DNA of 64,000 bases from Neoechinorhynchus agilis. Lineage: Eukaryota; Acanthocephala. The DNA lies in the NCBI GenBank assembly GCA_051530055.1, contig CM121342.1:12090001-12154000 (forward strand). The letters are read 5' to 3'. The position numbers were made by a program, and so were the translations under genes. Below are positions 54,962 to 64,000 of the stretch, one piece after another. Below the pieces are notes generated by a model. The model was given only the letters and a program-made list of their open reading frames with translations. It was not told the DNA's origin and did no database searches. Position 1 is the first letter of the stretch; every line of letters begins with the position of its first letter.

Positions 54962-56518
54962 TTATACAATGTCTTTTGGTTTGTCAAGGTCGACATATTT
55001 TCTCTTTTTCGCTTGTATTCGGTGCAATCGATTGTATTTCCGGACGCGTTCGGCTGCTTTAGTCTGAAAATAGTTACGCCCATCGACAACCGTCGGAAGA
55101 TTGTCTGAGGACGGTACAGACTGCTGATTGAACCTGATTTCCATTTCTTGAAGACGTGCAATATCTTCCTCGGTAAGAGTGTTTTCCTCGACATCTTGAA
55201 TTAACCGCACCTTCTTCTGAGAGCTTAATTGGCGCTTAAGCTTTTCCAAGGTGCGTTTCCCAACATTAACGTCTGAAGGAGTACTGTCGGCGGTCAAAAG
55301 ATCTACACGAGTAACCAAGGCAATTTTCGAAGCGAGTGATCGGCCGAATCGCGATCGCTCTTTCTTTTCACTGATCGATTTTAACAATGGAGCGGACGAT
55401 AACAAAGAACCAATTGGAGGCATTGATCCACCCATCTTCTTAATAATTCCCATTGATTTTTCTAGACCAGCAACTTGAAAGTCAGATGAAGTCCATTTTT
55501 TTAGTTTCTCGCAACTACCGGCTTTTCCAAGAAATCGAGCCGAAGTCAGTTCCCCAATCAGATCAGACAGATTTGGCAATAGTGCTCGAGTCTGTGTTTC
55601 GATAAATGCTCGAAGTTGATCACGAGAACTAATTGTACCGATTACCTGATCGCAATTTGCTTGAATTTTATCCATTTCAACTGGTCTTGAAGGGCACGCA
55701 ACTAAAATGTTAATCAACCTCTCAATGACGGTATCATCGAGGAATTCGCGAAGAACTGGTCTTGCTGTTCGTATGTTAGATTTATCGCCGACAGCTTTTA
55801 CGAATCGGCAATAATCGAATTGATCGGTAATTATAGACGCAAGCTCAGGAAAGTGCAAACTATATTCATCTCGGATTTTATTAGCAACGTCGTTTAATTC
55901 TTCGTTCAAAGCATCAAAGAGTTTGATTGCCTTAACGAGTTGTGCGTCATGTCCATAACGGGAAGCTTCAATTCGACAAGCGGTAAATGTCGAAACTTCT
56001 TGGGCTTTCCGCTCGTCAAAATTCTCAAGAACGTCGTCTTCATTGGGCAGAAGAGAACCGAGATGAAGTCGAACAAATCGAACGAGGCTTAGCATGAAAG
56101 GAGGTGCGTTTGATCGAATCCCAGGTATGCGGAGCTCGATTGCGGACGACAGTTTCGGCGAACATGTAAATATTTCCAATCCTTCTGGAAATGCTTTAAG
56201 TTTTGCTTTGAGGTATCGACGAAGGATTCGAGGACATGATTTGGAACTTTGCGCAATGTGTACGTTCATGGCGCAAGTGTCGGCCGGAGGTAAATGAAGA
56301 TCATGTCGTTTGCCTGATTTAAGATACAACGGCTGATCGAAGCTACTCGGGAATCGAATGAAATCCGAATACTCTATAACAGCTCGTAGTTTGTCTAAAC
56401 CACACTGTAAAGTGCGCTCACAGTGAACGTCCTCAATCGATTCACGATCTATGAGAGTGAAAAAAGCGTATCCGACAGCACACTCGTAAATCACAAGTTG
56501 TTGAACGCTCGTCGACAT
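54962..56518 (-). CDS. NOP56: NOP56/NOP58-type box C/D snoRNP protein, strongly diverged
   Basis: 518 residues in one exon. I start at the ATG at 56518 (MSTSVQQLVIYECAVGYAFF), which lines up with the family start (MVLLHVLFEHAVGYALL); farther upstream the frame runs into a foldback element. Blocks: VRFVRLHLGSLLPNEDDVLE, AQEVSTFTACRIEASRYGHD, KAIKLFDALNEELNDVANKI REEYSLHFPEL-like (here RDEYSLHFPEL), DQFDYCRFVKAVGDKSNI, and the Nop domain ELTSARFLGKAGSCEKLKKW, LEKSMGIIKKMGGSMPPIGS, FGRSLASKIALVTRVD. The usual family GAEKALFRALKTRGNTPKYG is only weakly kept. NOP56 holds box C/D snoRNAs with fibrillarin in the nucleolus for rRNA 2'-O-methylation. Short C-terminal basic tail (AKKRKY). The NOP56/NOP58/PRPF31 split is by overall fit to NOP56. 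Confidence 0.82.
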   Translation of the reverse strand: MSTSVQQLVIYECAVGYAFFTLIDRESIEDVHCERTLQCGLDKLRAVIEYSDFIRFPSSFDQPLYLKSGKRHDLHLPPADTCAMNVHIAQSSKSCPRILRRYLKAKLKAFPEGLEIFTCSPKLSSAIELRIPGIRSNAPPFMLSLVRFVRLHLGSLLPNEDDVLENFDERKAQEVSTFTACRIEASRYGHDAQLVKAIKLFDALNEELNDVANKIRDEYSLHFPELASIITDQFDYCRFVKAVGDKSNIRTARPVLREFLDDTVIERLINILVACPSRPVEMDKIQANCDQVIGTISSRDQLRAFIETQTRALLPNLSDLIGELTSARFLGKAGSCEKLKKWTSSDFQVAGLEKSMGIIKKMGGSMPPIGSLLSSAPLLKSISEKKERSRFGRSLASKIALVTRVDLLTADSTPSDVNVGKRTLEKLKRQLSSQKKVRLIQDVEENTLTEEDIARLQEMEIRFNQQSVPSSDNLPTVVDGRNYFQTKAAERVRKYNRLHRIQAKKRKYVDLDKPKDIV

Positions 56519-56702
56519 TCGATTATACTTCTCAAAGGAAAGCGACACACACCAATCGGCACTGATTGTATTATACTCGTAAGCACGGAAGAATTTATTA
56601 TTGTTTTTCTTGTCGCCGATTCTCAACAGTTGACTGATTGTATCAAATGCGTACAAAACAACTTTAACCATTTTTAAAATGCATTCGTCTTTTACTTTTT
56701 TA

Positions 56703-56849
56703 AAGCGAATTATCAAATAATTGATTTATTTGGTAATTTTCGGCTTTCGCGTAGGCCTTCTTCAGTCTATTGTTAGTTAGTAGGACTAAGGAAGGCCTAC
56801 GCGAGGGCCGAAAATTACCAAATAAATAAATTCTTTGATAATTCGCTTT
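56703..56849. mobile_element. Foldback element, 147 bp, abutting the NOP56-like 5' end
   Basis: Left arm AAAGCGAATTATCAAA pairs with TTTGATAATTCGCTTT on the right; inner arms GGTAATTTTCGG..TTCGCGTAGGCCTTC and GAAGGCCTACGCGAGGGCCG AAAATTACC also pair. Half-copies occur at 52070-52165. It lies in the region just 5' of the NOP56-like ATG, so part of it may be transcribed in the 5' UTR. Confidence 0.85.
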
Positions 56850-57423
56850 GCGATCTCCCTTCTCGGGTCGACCGAATGCAATCCTCAATACAATGTGATT
56901 GGCCATTACACGCGAATTAGAACCAAGATTACGGTGCGAGGAAAGGAGAAAATACGGTATGGGCCCTTGTGAGAGAAAAAAGTACCCGTTTTGTTGAATA
57001 AAGTATCTTAATTTTTAGTCTGGCCAGCCGGTAACTTTTGTTCTGTGTTTTAAGTGTAGCTTTTTTCGCGGATGATCGATTCATTGGTCAAGGAAGCGCA
57101 TAAAATCACACCTAATACCCTACTGAACCCTACGACGCGGTTATGAGTTTGTAGCCGGATCCCTCAGGATTCTCAGATACCTCCTTCCGGAGAGTAGGCA
57201 GGAGACTCATCAGTGAGTTTCCTTCTCCCCTCAACGAGGTATTTCGTTACCTAATGCGCTTCTCTGAACCAGATCGGTGAGTTGTGTACCCAAGGAAAAT
57301 TATCAGCTGTGGAAAAAGACCATACATAGATACAAAATATCTTCTGAAATCAACTCGTGATCGACAATAATGGAATATCGACGAAGACGGTCTACTTTTA
57401 TATTTTGTTTGATTATATAGAGA
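56850..57423. other. no recognisable gene
   Basis: Contains CCCAAGGAAAATTATCAGCT G (57289), which also occurs at 52289; otherwise no structure recognised. Confidence 0.4.
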
Positions 57424-58390
57424 TTGATTTATCGATTTTCTTTCACGCAATGTTTCGTCTTACTTCTTCAGGTTGCTTTAAAGATTTTTAAGTGTCCAAA
57501 AGCGTCCATATTTTCGTCAAACAATCACAGAATCGAGAAATATTTTAAAATGCGAACTGAATTTTTTTATAGTGAAATGCAAATCGATATTGATTCGAAT
57601 TGGAGGATATTATTTACTAAGCTGCGCACGACATTCAAATTTTTTCACCCGATCTCTACAATAATCCTTTCACCTGATCTCTACAAATTTTACTTCTGTT
57701 TTATATTACCATCCCTCACCCATGGTTATCCCGTCTTTTGCAACCTTTCCAAATTTCAATTACGTCGTCTTGATATTCTTCATAAAATAGCATCTAAAAT
57801 TTGCACTGCTGACTTTCCCCCTCTCACTGAATGCCTTGATGCTATTTTCATAAAACAATCAAAACGCCTATTAACACTGCCACCACAATTTCTTCCACAT
57901 ATCGCTCCCTTTTCTCGTGAGCACAACATTCGTAATCCTAATTCGTTTCATCTTCCCTCAACCTCGCACCTCCCTATACCTACGCTCCTTTTTCCTTGCT
58001 ACCCAATCTTCTCGGATATCAGAACTTGAAATGAACCTGAGGAAAGACCCAACCTCACAAGCGCTCCTGCAAGCAATAACCACCAATTCCCACAGGAACG
58101 GACCTTCCAACCCGACCGTATATTCGCAAACGAACGAACACATTCTCACCCGAACGAACCTCCCCCGACTGGATAATCCCACTCAAATGGACATCCCTCC
58201 GACCAGGTATTACCATCCGAATGGCATCGCTCGACTTGATATTCCCATCCTAGCGGATACGCTTTTTTGGAACAACTGTGAACATGAATGCTTCTGTAAA
58301 CTTCATTGCTTATGATAACCCAAGGGTACATGGGTCCTATAGTGTATTTGTTCTTACCAATAAACGTGCTATTATTAAAAGATTCTGCAC
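57424..58390 (+). mobile_element. LINE family A, 5'-truncated copy with RT C-terminus and 3' hairpin
   Basis: Coding piece 57424-58029 reads SPDLYKFYFCFILPSLTHGY, RRLDILHKIASKICTADFPP L and ECLDAIFIKQSKRLLTLPPQ, the thumb/tail after the RT. A second frame gives SSRISELEMNLRKDPTSQAL, as in the 4.7-kb copy. The 3' end has the hairpin AACCCAAGGGTACATGGGTC (58316-58339) and CAATAAACGTGCTATTATTA. Frame breaks; inactive. Confidence 0.75.
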
Positions 58391-58460
58391 TCGCCGCAAG
58401 CAAACTAATCGTTGTTGTAGGCAGAATATTAAGCATCTAATGAAATGAAATCGAATATCT

Positions 58461-58790
58461 CGAAATGAAAGTGAATACTTTCCCCTGAGAATTATAGTGT
58501 GGGAATGTAATAAAATTATTTTGGCAGTTTAAACCCTCATTCTACAGTGGTCAAATGGCTGGAGCGTCCGACTTCAATCTGGAAAGTCTTCGGTCGATCC
58601 CCAAAAACGATTTGATTGTGTCAGGAAAGGCATTTAATATTAAATCCCAATTGTTCCATTAAAGGTACTGCAGCAATGGAGGTACCTTCCCATCCCCGAA
58701 TGAAAATGAATACTTTCCCGATAGTATTAATAGTCTGGAAGTAAACTAAAAGGATTTTGACATTTTTCAACCCTCATTCAACAGTTTCTA
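58461..58790. repeat. 75-bp direct repeats flanking a tRNA-like segment
   Basis: 58461-58556 and 58700-58790 share GAA.TGAATACTTTCCC, ATAGT.TGGAA and AACCCTCATTC.ACAGT. Between them is the tRNA-like SINE sequence, giving a duplicated or composite structure. Confidence 0.6.
58548..58615 (+). repeat. tRNA-derived (SINE-like) sequence
   Basis: GTGGTCAAATGGCTGGAGCG fits an A box and D arm. TCCGA-CTTCAAT-CTGGA forms an anticodon arm with TCA in the anticodon position, and CGGTCGATCCCC fits a B box. Acceptor pairing is not evident, and an A-rich run follows. A tRNA-derived SINE head is more likely than a working tRNA gene. TCA would match UGA, but the short variable region and normal arm lengths do not fit tRNA-Sec. 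Confidence 0.5.
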
Positions 58791-58794
58791 TGTT

Positions 58795-59585
58795 TTCCAA
58801 ACAAACGTTTGAAATCGTAAAAATTGATTTGAACTTAGTTGGACGGTCTCTTGTGACGCTCCTCTATAAATTCCAAATAATGAGTTACAATTGAGCGTCG
58901 TTTAGGTAAACACAGCTCAAATTACGGGGACAATATTAATGAACTAGAAACAATTTATTTTAATCTTCTCTAACAGTAGATTTCAATTCAACATCATCAC
59001 TTTTCGAAATTTGCATAATGATGTAGAACTTTGCTCATTTGTATAAAATTCTTCTTAAACTCATTACTATCATCTCGCAGGACGCGTTCGAATTTAATCA
59101 TTTTCGTAATATATATGAAAATATTCTTAATGATTCATCGATCTAAACAATCTTCAAGCTGTGTTTTAAATAGCAAAGCGACATGGCAATTGACGCGGAG
59201 GAAGCCATTAGACGGCTAAAGCTTGAAAATAAAGATTTTATTTTTCTCCATTATTTATCGGAAATAGCAACTTCATTGCCACTTTAGTCGATATCACCAT
59301 CTATTACTTTAGCCGAATTAAAAATTGTAACAAAGCTATTTCGAGCGGTTAAGATCTGAGCCATCCAGACAAATTAAAAAATTTCTATTGCTAAACGGAA
59401 ATCGCCGAGCTTCATAAGAACTGACTTAGTGCAATATTTTTCGAATCTGGATCGCGTTACAATTAATTTTTCAAGGCATTGCATTCCTACGTGGTGAACT
59501 AGGTAAAATCGATGACATTCCGTCCGCTTGAAAACTTTGCTGCTTAACAGCAAATGCTCGTGGAAATAAAAGTTTTCAAGTCAGG
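58795..59585. other. no recognisable gene
   Basis: AT-rich spacer between the SINE-like repeat and the Ty3/gypsy fragment. Confidence 0.35.
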
Positions 59586-59589
59586 ATTA

Positions 59590-61060
59590 CATGATGCGAC
59601 GCAACCGAATCGGATCCGGAACTGCGGAGAGTGAAACGTTACTTAGTGAACAGTTGGCCGTTGACCGTACCTCGAGAGTTGAGTCAATGTTCCTCTCGGA
59701 GACACGAATTATCGTTAAAGGGCGGAGTAATCTTGTGGTTGCAGCGTCTAGTGATTCTTCAGGCATTGAAAGTAAAGCACTGGATGTCGTGCATATGGGA
59801 CACCCAGGAATCTCAGCGATGAGGGACCTTACGAGATAGTACTGTCGGTGGCCCACCCTCCGTGAGGACATCGAACACAAGCTGGGAATGTGCGAAGGTT
59901 GTCAAAGCAGGAGACCTGATTCCGCGGAAACCGAAATTATATCCGATAACGGACCACCCTTTCAACGGGCTCAATTCGAGCAATTCTGTTCCGCGAATGG
60001 GATTCAAGCACATTCGCGTATCTCCATACCATCCGCAAACAATTGGATTGGTAGAAGGTTCATCGGGATTTTCAAGCGACGGGTGGAGATCAGTAGTGAT
60101 CGCTCTAAGAATTCGTTATCGATTCAACAATTTCTCTTGAGCTACCGGAACACCTCTTACAATACAAGCCAGAAAACACCAGCCGAGGTATTACTTTCGA
60201 TCGGATACGTCCTGACTTACGATCGACTGTAAGGAGGAGGAGAAATAAGTAGAAAATGGCACATGATGAACGATCCGAAGTCAAAGTATTCACTCCTTCG
60301 GATAGCGTGTGGGTTCGTGATCGACGCTTAAATATATTTTCAGTTTCAATTAGCGATGCTTGATTAAGAAAATAGATTTATCTTGAAAAATTTTCGGTCT
60401 TTTCGTTGGCTTCTTCAGTCAATCTACAATTTAAAAGAAGCATGGTCAAATAGTTTATCCGGTGTGACTCGCAGACTGAGTTTGTAGTCAGCCTTGTTGC
60501 CAACAAAAGTATCTGTTTGCTGGATCATGATGGCATATATGGAGATAAGGGACCATTGCAGATCAAAGTGCATGGACTTCTTACAATGTAAAGAGTCAGG
60601 GTGTAAAAACAAGAAGACACGGAACGGACCTAAGTAAACGGTTAGTCGGCGAAGAATGTGCCGAAAAACAGAACGAAATACCATCAAATGTTAGGCAAGA
60701 CAGGTAGGAATCCAACAAAGACGACAAGACTCATGATGTAACGAGAAGAGCACAAGATGAAGATATGGCAAAGGCGACTCCACCAATCACGCTACCAAGA
60801 CGAGGTTCAAGGGAGCGTAGGCCGCATCAGAGGTATGATAACCAAAAAGAAAGAGAAGATGTGATGCGCGCCAAGTATCGATCGGCGCACAATTAAAATA
60901 TACACATTATACCGTTGTGCACATATCGATCGGCGTCATGAGTATATAAATGAACACGGTGTGTGAGGGTTAGTGAGAGATCGTAAAAAAAACTAGTTAT
61001 GTCGGACATTACACATGAGTCCTTTTCTTTGTTAATTAAAAAATAAACGTGTCATTAAGG
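59590..61060 (+). mobile_element. Ty3/gypsy fragment: integrase region and LTR-like end, decayed
   Basis: Fossil. An integrase zinc-binding region (VHMGHPGISAMRDLT) and a partial catalytic core (ISDNGPPFQRAQFEQFC; SYRNTSYNTSQKTPAEVLLS) are recognisable at 59.6-60.25 kb, followed by the pol 3' end. An LTR-like stretch at about 60.87-61.05 kb has two ATCGATCGGCG words and a TATATAAAT box, similar in style to the 5' end of the element at 11.85 kb. A foldback half-copy lies inside at 60340-60425. Heavily broken and 5'-truncated, so older than the 11.8-kb element. Confidence 0.65.
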
Positions 61061-61064
61061 CCTT

Positions 61065-61440
61065 TTAAAAATACAACGATTATTGCTTAAGATATCTATC
61101 ATTCTATGCTCTTAGGAATCGAATTCCAATGTTCAGCACTGTTCGAACACATACAAGTTTTCGGTAAGATAAATTTTTGAAGTTGTTTTTCGCAGTGAGA
61201 GTTTGTTTGCGATGATGTTTTATCCGTGGCGATGAGTATGATCACCACATTTGCGAATGAGCAAATTACGAAAAAAAGTTTTAGTTGCGAGTCTTTTGAA
61301 CACTAACAATGCGTGAGTAAGAACTGATTCTTTCCTTTAAATGATAAAGGAACTGAAAAGTAGAGAAGATGTTATGTCAAACACTACTGCTCTTTCTTAT
61401 TTCGAAGTGCTGGATTGCACTGAATTTCCACAAAGTTCTA
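61065..61440. other. no recognisable gene
   Basis: Spacer between the element and the 3' end of the makorin-like gene; a minus-strand poly(A) signal is not obvious. Confidence 0.35.
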
Positions 61441-62511
61441 CTAGTCAGATAAATCATCGTAATGGACGTAATCGGAGTTGTAGTAGACTTGTGGCACATC
61501 TAAATCTTGTTCAGTTTGACCTGCATATGCGTTGTACATTACATACATGAATGGATCTTCTTCCTCTTGGTCTTCCTCTAATTCGTCAGTTAGATACGAG
61601 GGGTCAGTCTCATATACCGAAGATTCAGCCGTGCCGCTTAATTCCTCGTCTTCAGAAACCGATTCCGTATCACTTTCTTCGTCTGCATTAGAGACTACAA
61701 ACAAATCAGAGTCTTCATTCTCCGAGTTTTCATCATCAGACCAACAGTCAGAAGCGTCATCGTCGTCGTCGTCGGTATCAGCCTGCGGTTCTTCATTGGA
61801 ATCTAATGACGAAACGGCACTGCTCACAGAATGTTCATAGGATATATCACTAATACTAAGTTCCCTATCATCTTCATCCATATCTACATCTTCATCTTGG
61901 GAAAAGTCATTTAGATCAGCGATATCTTGACTTGAATGGGGCCAAATGGTAAGTGGATAGCTCACATCACTCATGTATCCATTGTCAACGTTCGCTTCCA
62001 TTGGCGCCTGATGTTCGTACAGAACTTCCTCTTCGTTCATGAATTCATCATCGTCGTACTCGCTGTCTTCGTCGTCTTCATAATACCAAGAATGAGTGTA
62101 GGGACAACTGGTGCCGTATATACATTCCATTTCGGTCAAATTGTACGGACACTCCATGATACTTAAAGCTTTGGCATGTTCAATCATTAGATTTTGTTTT
62201 TCTGGACCATTGGGTAAATATCGCTTCGAACGAGCTATTACACAACAGATTCGCCTACAGCAAGGACACGATTGATGATTCTGAGTGAGGGAAAGTTGAC
62301 GCCATTGCTGGATACATTCAATGCAGAACTGGTGGTCGCAACAATCCAATAAGCCGTATTCTTTAATTGTATCCAGACAAACCCCACATTTGTGTCGTGC
62401 CATTCGACAATCTTGAACGTGGTCGTCACATAAACGGAGTGTTCGACCGGAATAGTGAAATTCTGTCTCAGAAAACACGTCATTCACAGACAATGAAAAC
62501 TTGAGGACCAT
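61441..62511 (-). CDS. Makorin-like RING E3 ubiquitin ligase with acidic tail
   Basis: 356 residues in one exon. Residues 28-39 (CDDHVQDCRMARH) resemble the makorin Cys-His motif. The RING finger (about 42-85) reads CGVCLDTIKEYGLLDCCDHQ FCIECIQQWRQ...SCPCCR, keeping the C3HC4 order. RSKRYLPNGPEKQNLMIEHA KAL matches the makorin linker (EKQKLILKYKEAM). One CCCH zinc finger follows with C-x8-C-x5-C-x3-H spacing (CPYNLTEMEC...CPYTH). Residues 148-345 are very acidic (D/E/S runs). Human makorins have N-terminal CCCH fingers that are absent here. Probable role: ubiquitin ligase with an RNA-binding finger. Substrate unknown. Confidence 0.82.
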   Translation of the reverse strand: MVLKFSLSVNDVFSETEFHYSGRTLRLCDDHVQDCRMARHKCGVCLDTIKEYGLLDCCDHQFCIECIQQWRQLSLTQNHQSCPCCRRICCVIARSKRYLPNGPEKQNLMIEHAKALSIMECPYNLTEMECIYGTSCPYTHSWYYEDDEDSEYDDDEFMNEEEVLYEHQAPMEANVDNGYMSDVSYPLTIWPHSSQDIADLNDFSQDEDVDMDEDDRELSISDISYEHSVSSAVSSLDSNEEPQADTDDDDDDASDCWSDDENSENEDSDLFVVSNADEESDTESVSEDEELSGTAESSVYETDPSYLTDELEEDQEEEDPFMYVMYNAYAGQTEQDLDVPQVYYNSDYVHYDDLSD

Positions 62512-62589
62512 TTTCCAATTGCTTATTTGAACAGAATTTTCGACTTGAAAACAAGCAAAAAGTTAAAACGAAGACCGAATGTCAAAACG

Positions 62590-63440
62590 AAGAAACGGTT
62601 ATTATTAGACTGGCCTCTTATTAACCCTGAACATTAGAAGATTAAAGGTTATCCAGAATCAACGGTGAATCCGAGGCGGTCAACGACGAGTAATAACAAT
62701 GCAAACGCCCCCCAAGTTATTAACAGAAATATATAGAGCCCTCAAGCTTTTGTTTTTCAAGCAAACTAATAGAGTCGATTATTGGGACGATTTTTTGTAG
62801 TGAAATTAATGATTACTAGCTAATAAAGTTGAATTTTGGGACGGATATGCGACTGGGACGGCACGTCGTAGAAAAATCATCAGGAATAATCCAGTGCCCT
62901 CCGGGACGAATCCGAGGCGGTCAACGACGAGTAATAACAATGCAAACGCTCCCCAAGTTATTAACAGAAATATATAGAGCCCTCAAGCTTTTGTTTTTCA
63001 AGCAAACTAATTTAGTCGATTATTGGAACGATTTTTTTGTAGTGAAATTAATGATTACTAGCTAATAAAGTTGAATTTTGGGACGGATATGCGACTGGGA
63101 CAGCACGTCGTAGAAAAATCATCAGGAATAATCCAGTGCCCGTCCTGGACGAATACGAGGCGGTCAACGACGAGTAATAACAATGCAAACGATCGCAAGT
63201 TATTAACAGATATATAGAGGCCTCAAGCTTTTGTTTTTCAAGCAAACTAATAAAGTCGATTATTGGAACGGTTTTTCGTAGTGAAATTAATGATTACTAG
63301 CAAATAAAGTTGAATATTGGGACGGATATGCGACTGGGACACCACTTCCTAGAAAAATCATCAGAAATAATCCAGTGCCCATTCTGGACGGATCCGAAGA
63401 GGTTAACGACGAGTAATGACAATGCAAACGCCCCCAAGTT
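62590..63440. repeat. 240-bp tandem repeat array B (about 3.5 units)
   Basis: Same unit as array A: TCGATTATTGG at 62775, 63016 and 63256. The 5' flank (CTTATTAACCCTGAACATTA, GATTAAAGGTTATCCAGAAT) equals that of array A. Ends with CGCCCCCAAGTTCCCAAC. It lies upstream of the makorin-like gene. Confidence 0.92.
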
Positions 63441-64000
63441 CCCAACTTTTTTCATTCTCAATAAATAAAGACTTCGTTGGAAGCATAAAGAGGAAGTTCA
63501 AAATTCAATGAAATTTTTAAAAATCATTGAAAATAGACTGAATGCTAACGGCGAACGTTGTGAACCAAAATGCTTTTTTTGTTGATCAGGAAAGGGACCC
63601 AAAAAAGGGTAAGGTTTCGAAACGTCGGCAATGTCAAGAATAGGTAAGACGTATTTTTGGTCGAAAAAGAGATCCCCGTTTAATACTTGGTGAGACAAAG
63701 GCTTTCAACATCGTGCTCGTTTTGAATACATTTATTGGCCAAGCAACCAAATGTTTTGAGCAATGTTGCTTGCCATGCGTTCATTCTCAGCCCGCAACAA
63801 ACTAGAAATTAGGGTCGTAATTTCGGCAGCAACTAAAGAACATGTTATTTTGTATAAAATTCAATAAAACTGCATTTCTTTAAATAAACTCGTGATAACT
63901 TTTAAAGTTAGCCAGAAATCACTTTCTCAAGTCCGAATAAGAGCATCGTAATTTAAAAATTTCCATAACTTATTTATCGAATGGTCTCAGTGAGTGGAAG
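63441..64000. other. no recognisable gene
   Basis: AT-rich to the window edge. CGAAACGTCGGCA at about 63617 is a word seen in 3' ends of many invertebrate retroelements, but nothing else supports an element here. Confidence 0.35.

Noticed and set aside
58548-58615. tRNA-Sec gene
   Set aside because: Anticodon-like TCA is attractive, but the variable region is short, the acceptor stem is not found and tRNA-Sec-specific arm lengths are absent.
61532-61840. Plus-strand Ser-rich frame opposite the makorin-like gene
   Set aside because: Complement of the acidic Asp/Glu/Ser tail; no independent support.
63590-63660. Retroelement 3' end suggested by CGAAACGTCGGCA
   Set aside because: Only one short word; no coding piece, hairpin or second copy in the window.

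Overview
The window is nuclear DNA from an animal: intron-bearing, AT-rich and crowded with repeats. Evidence for this is the set of conserved genes with GT-AG introns (mostly about 45-65 bp), an SR splicing factor, a ZMYM-type C-terminal domain, makorin-like and COPI/COG genes, and many retroelement remains. The proteins are strongly diverged, so this is probably a small, fast-evolving invertebrate. A selenocysteine-containing SelT argues against the Caenorhabditis-like nematodes, whose SelT homologues use Cys. I cannot name the species.

Layout. 1-2515: tandem array of a 233-bp satellite. 2.8-4.3 kb: ZMYM/QRICH1-like gene (-). 4.7-10.2 kb: debris of non-LTR elements. 10.2-16.7 kb: a nearly whole LINE (-) split by a decayed Ty3/gypsy element (+). 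17-24 kb: a small two-exon gene, a selenoprotein T gene with in-frame TGA and a 3' SECIS, and pelota, whose 2.2-kb intron holds an RTE-type LINE fragment and a large foldback element. 24-29 kb: element debris, a C2H2 zinc-finger gene and a 234-codon stand-alone copy of a retroelement C-terminal domain. 30-37 kb: eIF4E, FRA10AC1-like, a lysine-rich membrane protein. 37-42.5 kb: SLC22-like remnant, Thr/Glu-repeat secreted protein, RPF1, two unknown ORFs. 43.5-54.6 kb: SRSF1-like (+) convergent with a minus-strand run of COG8, coatomer zeta and a PDPR/SARDH-family flavoenzyme. 55-56.5 kb: NOP56-like. 57-61 kb: LINE tail, tRNA-like SINE, Ty3/gypsy fragment. 61.4-62.5 kb: makorin-like RING protein. 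Two arrays of one 240-bp repeat lie 9 kb apart (53.4-54.3 and 62.6-63.4 kb).

Functional themes. Most host genes are housekeeping: translation and ribosome rescue (eIF4E, pelota), ribosome biogenesis (RPF1, NOP56), splicing (SRSF1, FRA10AC1), Golgi traffic (COPZ, COG8), selenium/redox in the ER (SelT). COPZ and COG8 are adjacent on one strand (219 bp apart) and both act in Golgi retrograde transport. The strongest hidden signal is SelT: a naive reading splits it at TGA, but the frame, the CxxU motif and a SECIS-like hairpin in the 3' UTR all agree. Other notable signals are a stand-alone conserved retroelement domain present five times, a conserved 3'-terminal LINE hairpin, foldback elements carrying a hammerhead-like core, and one intron only about 30 bp long.
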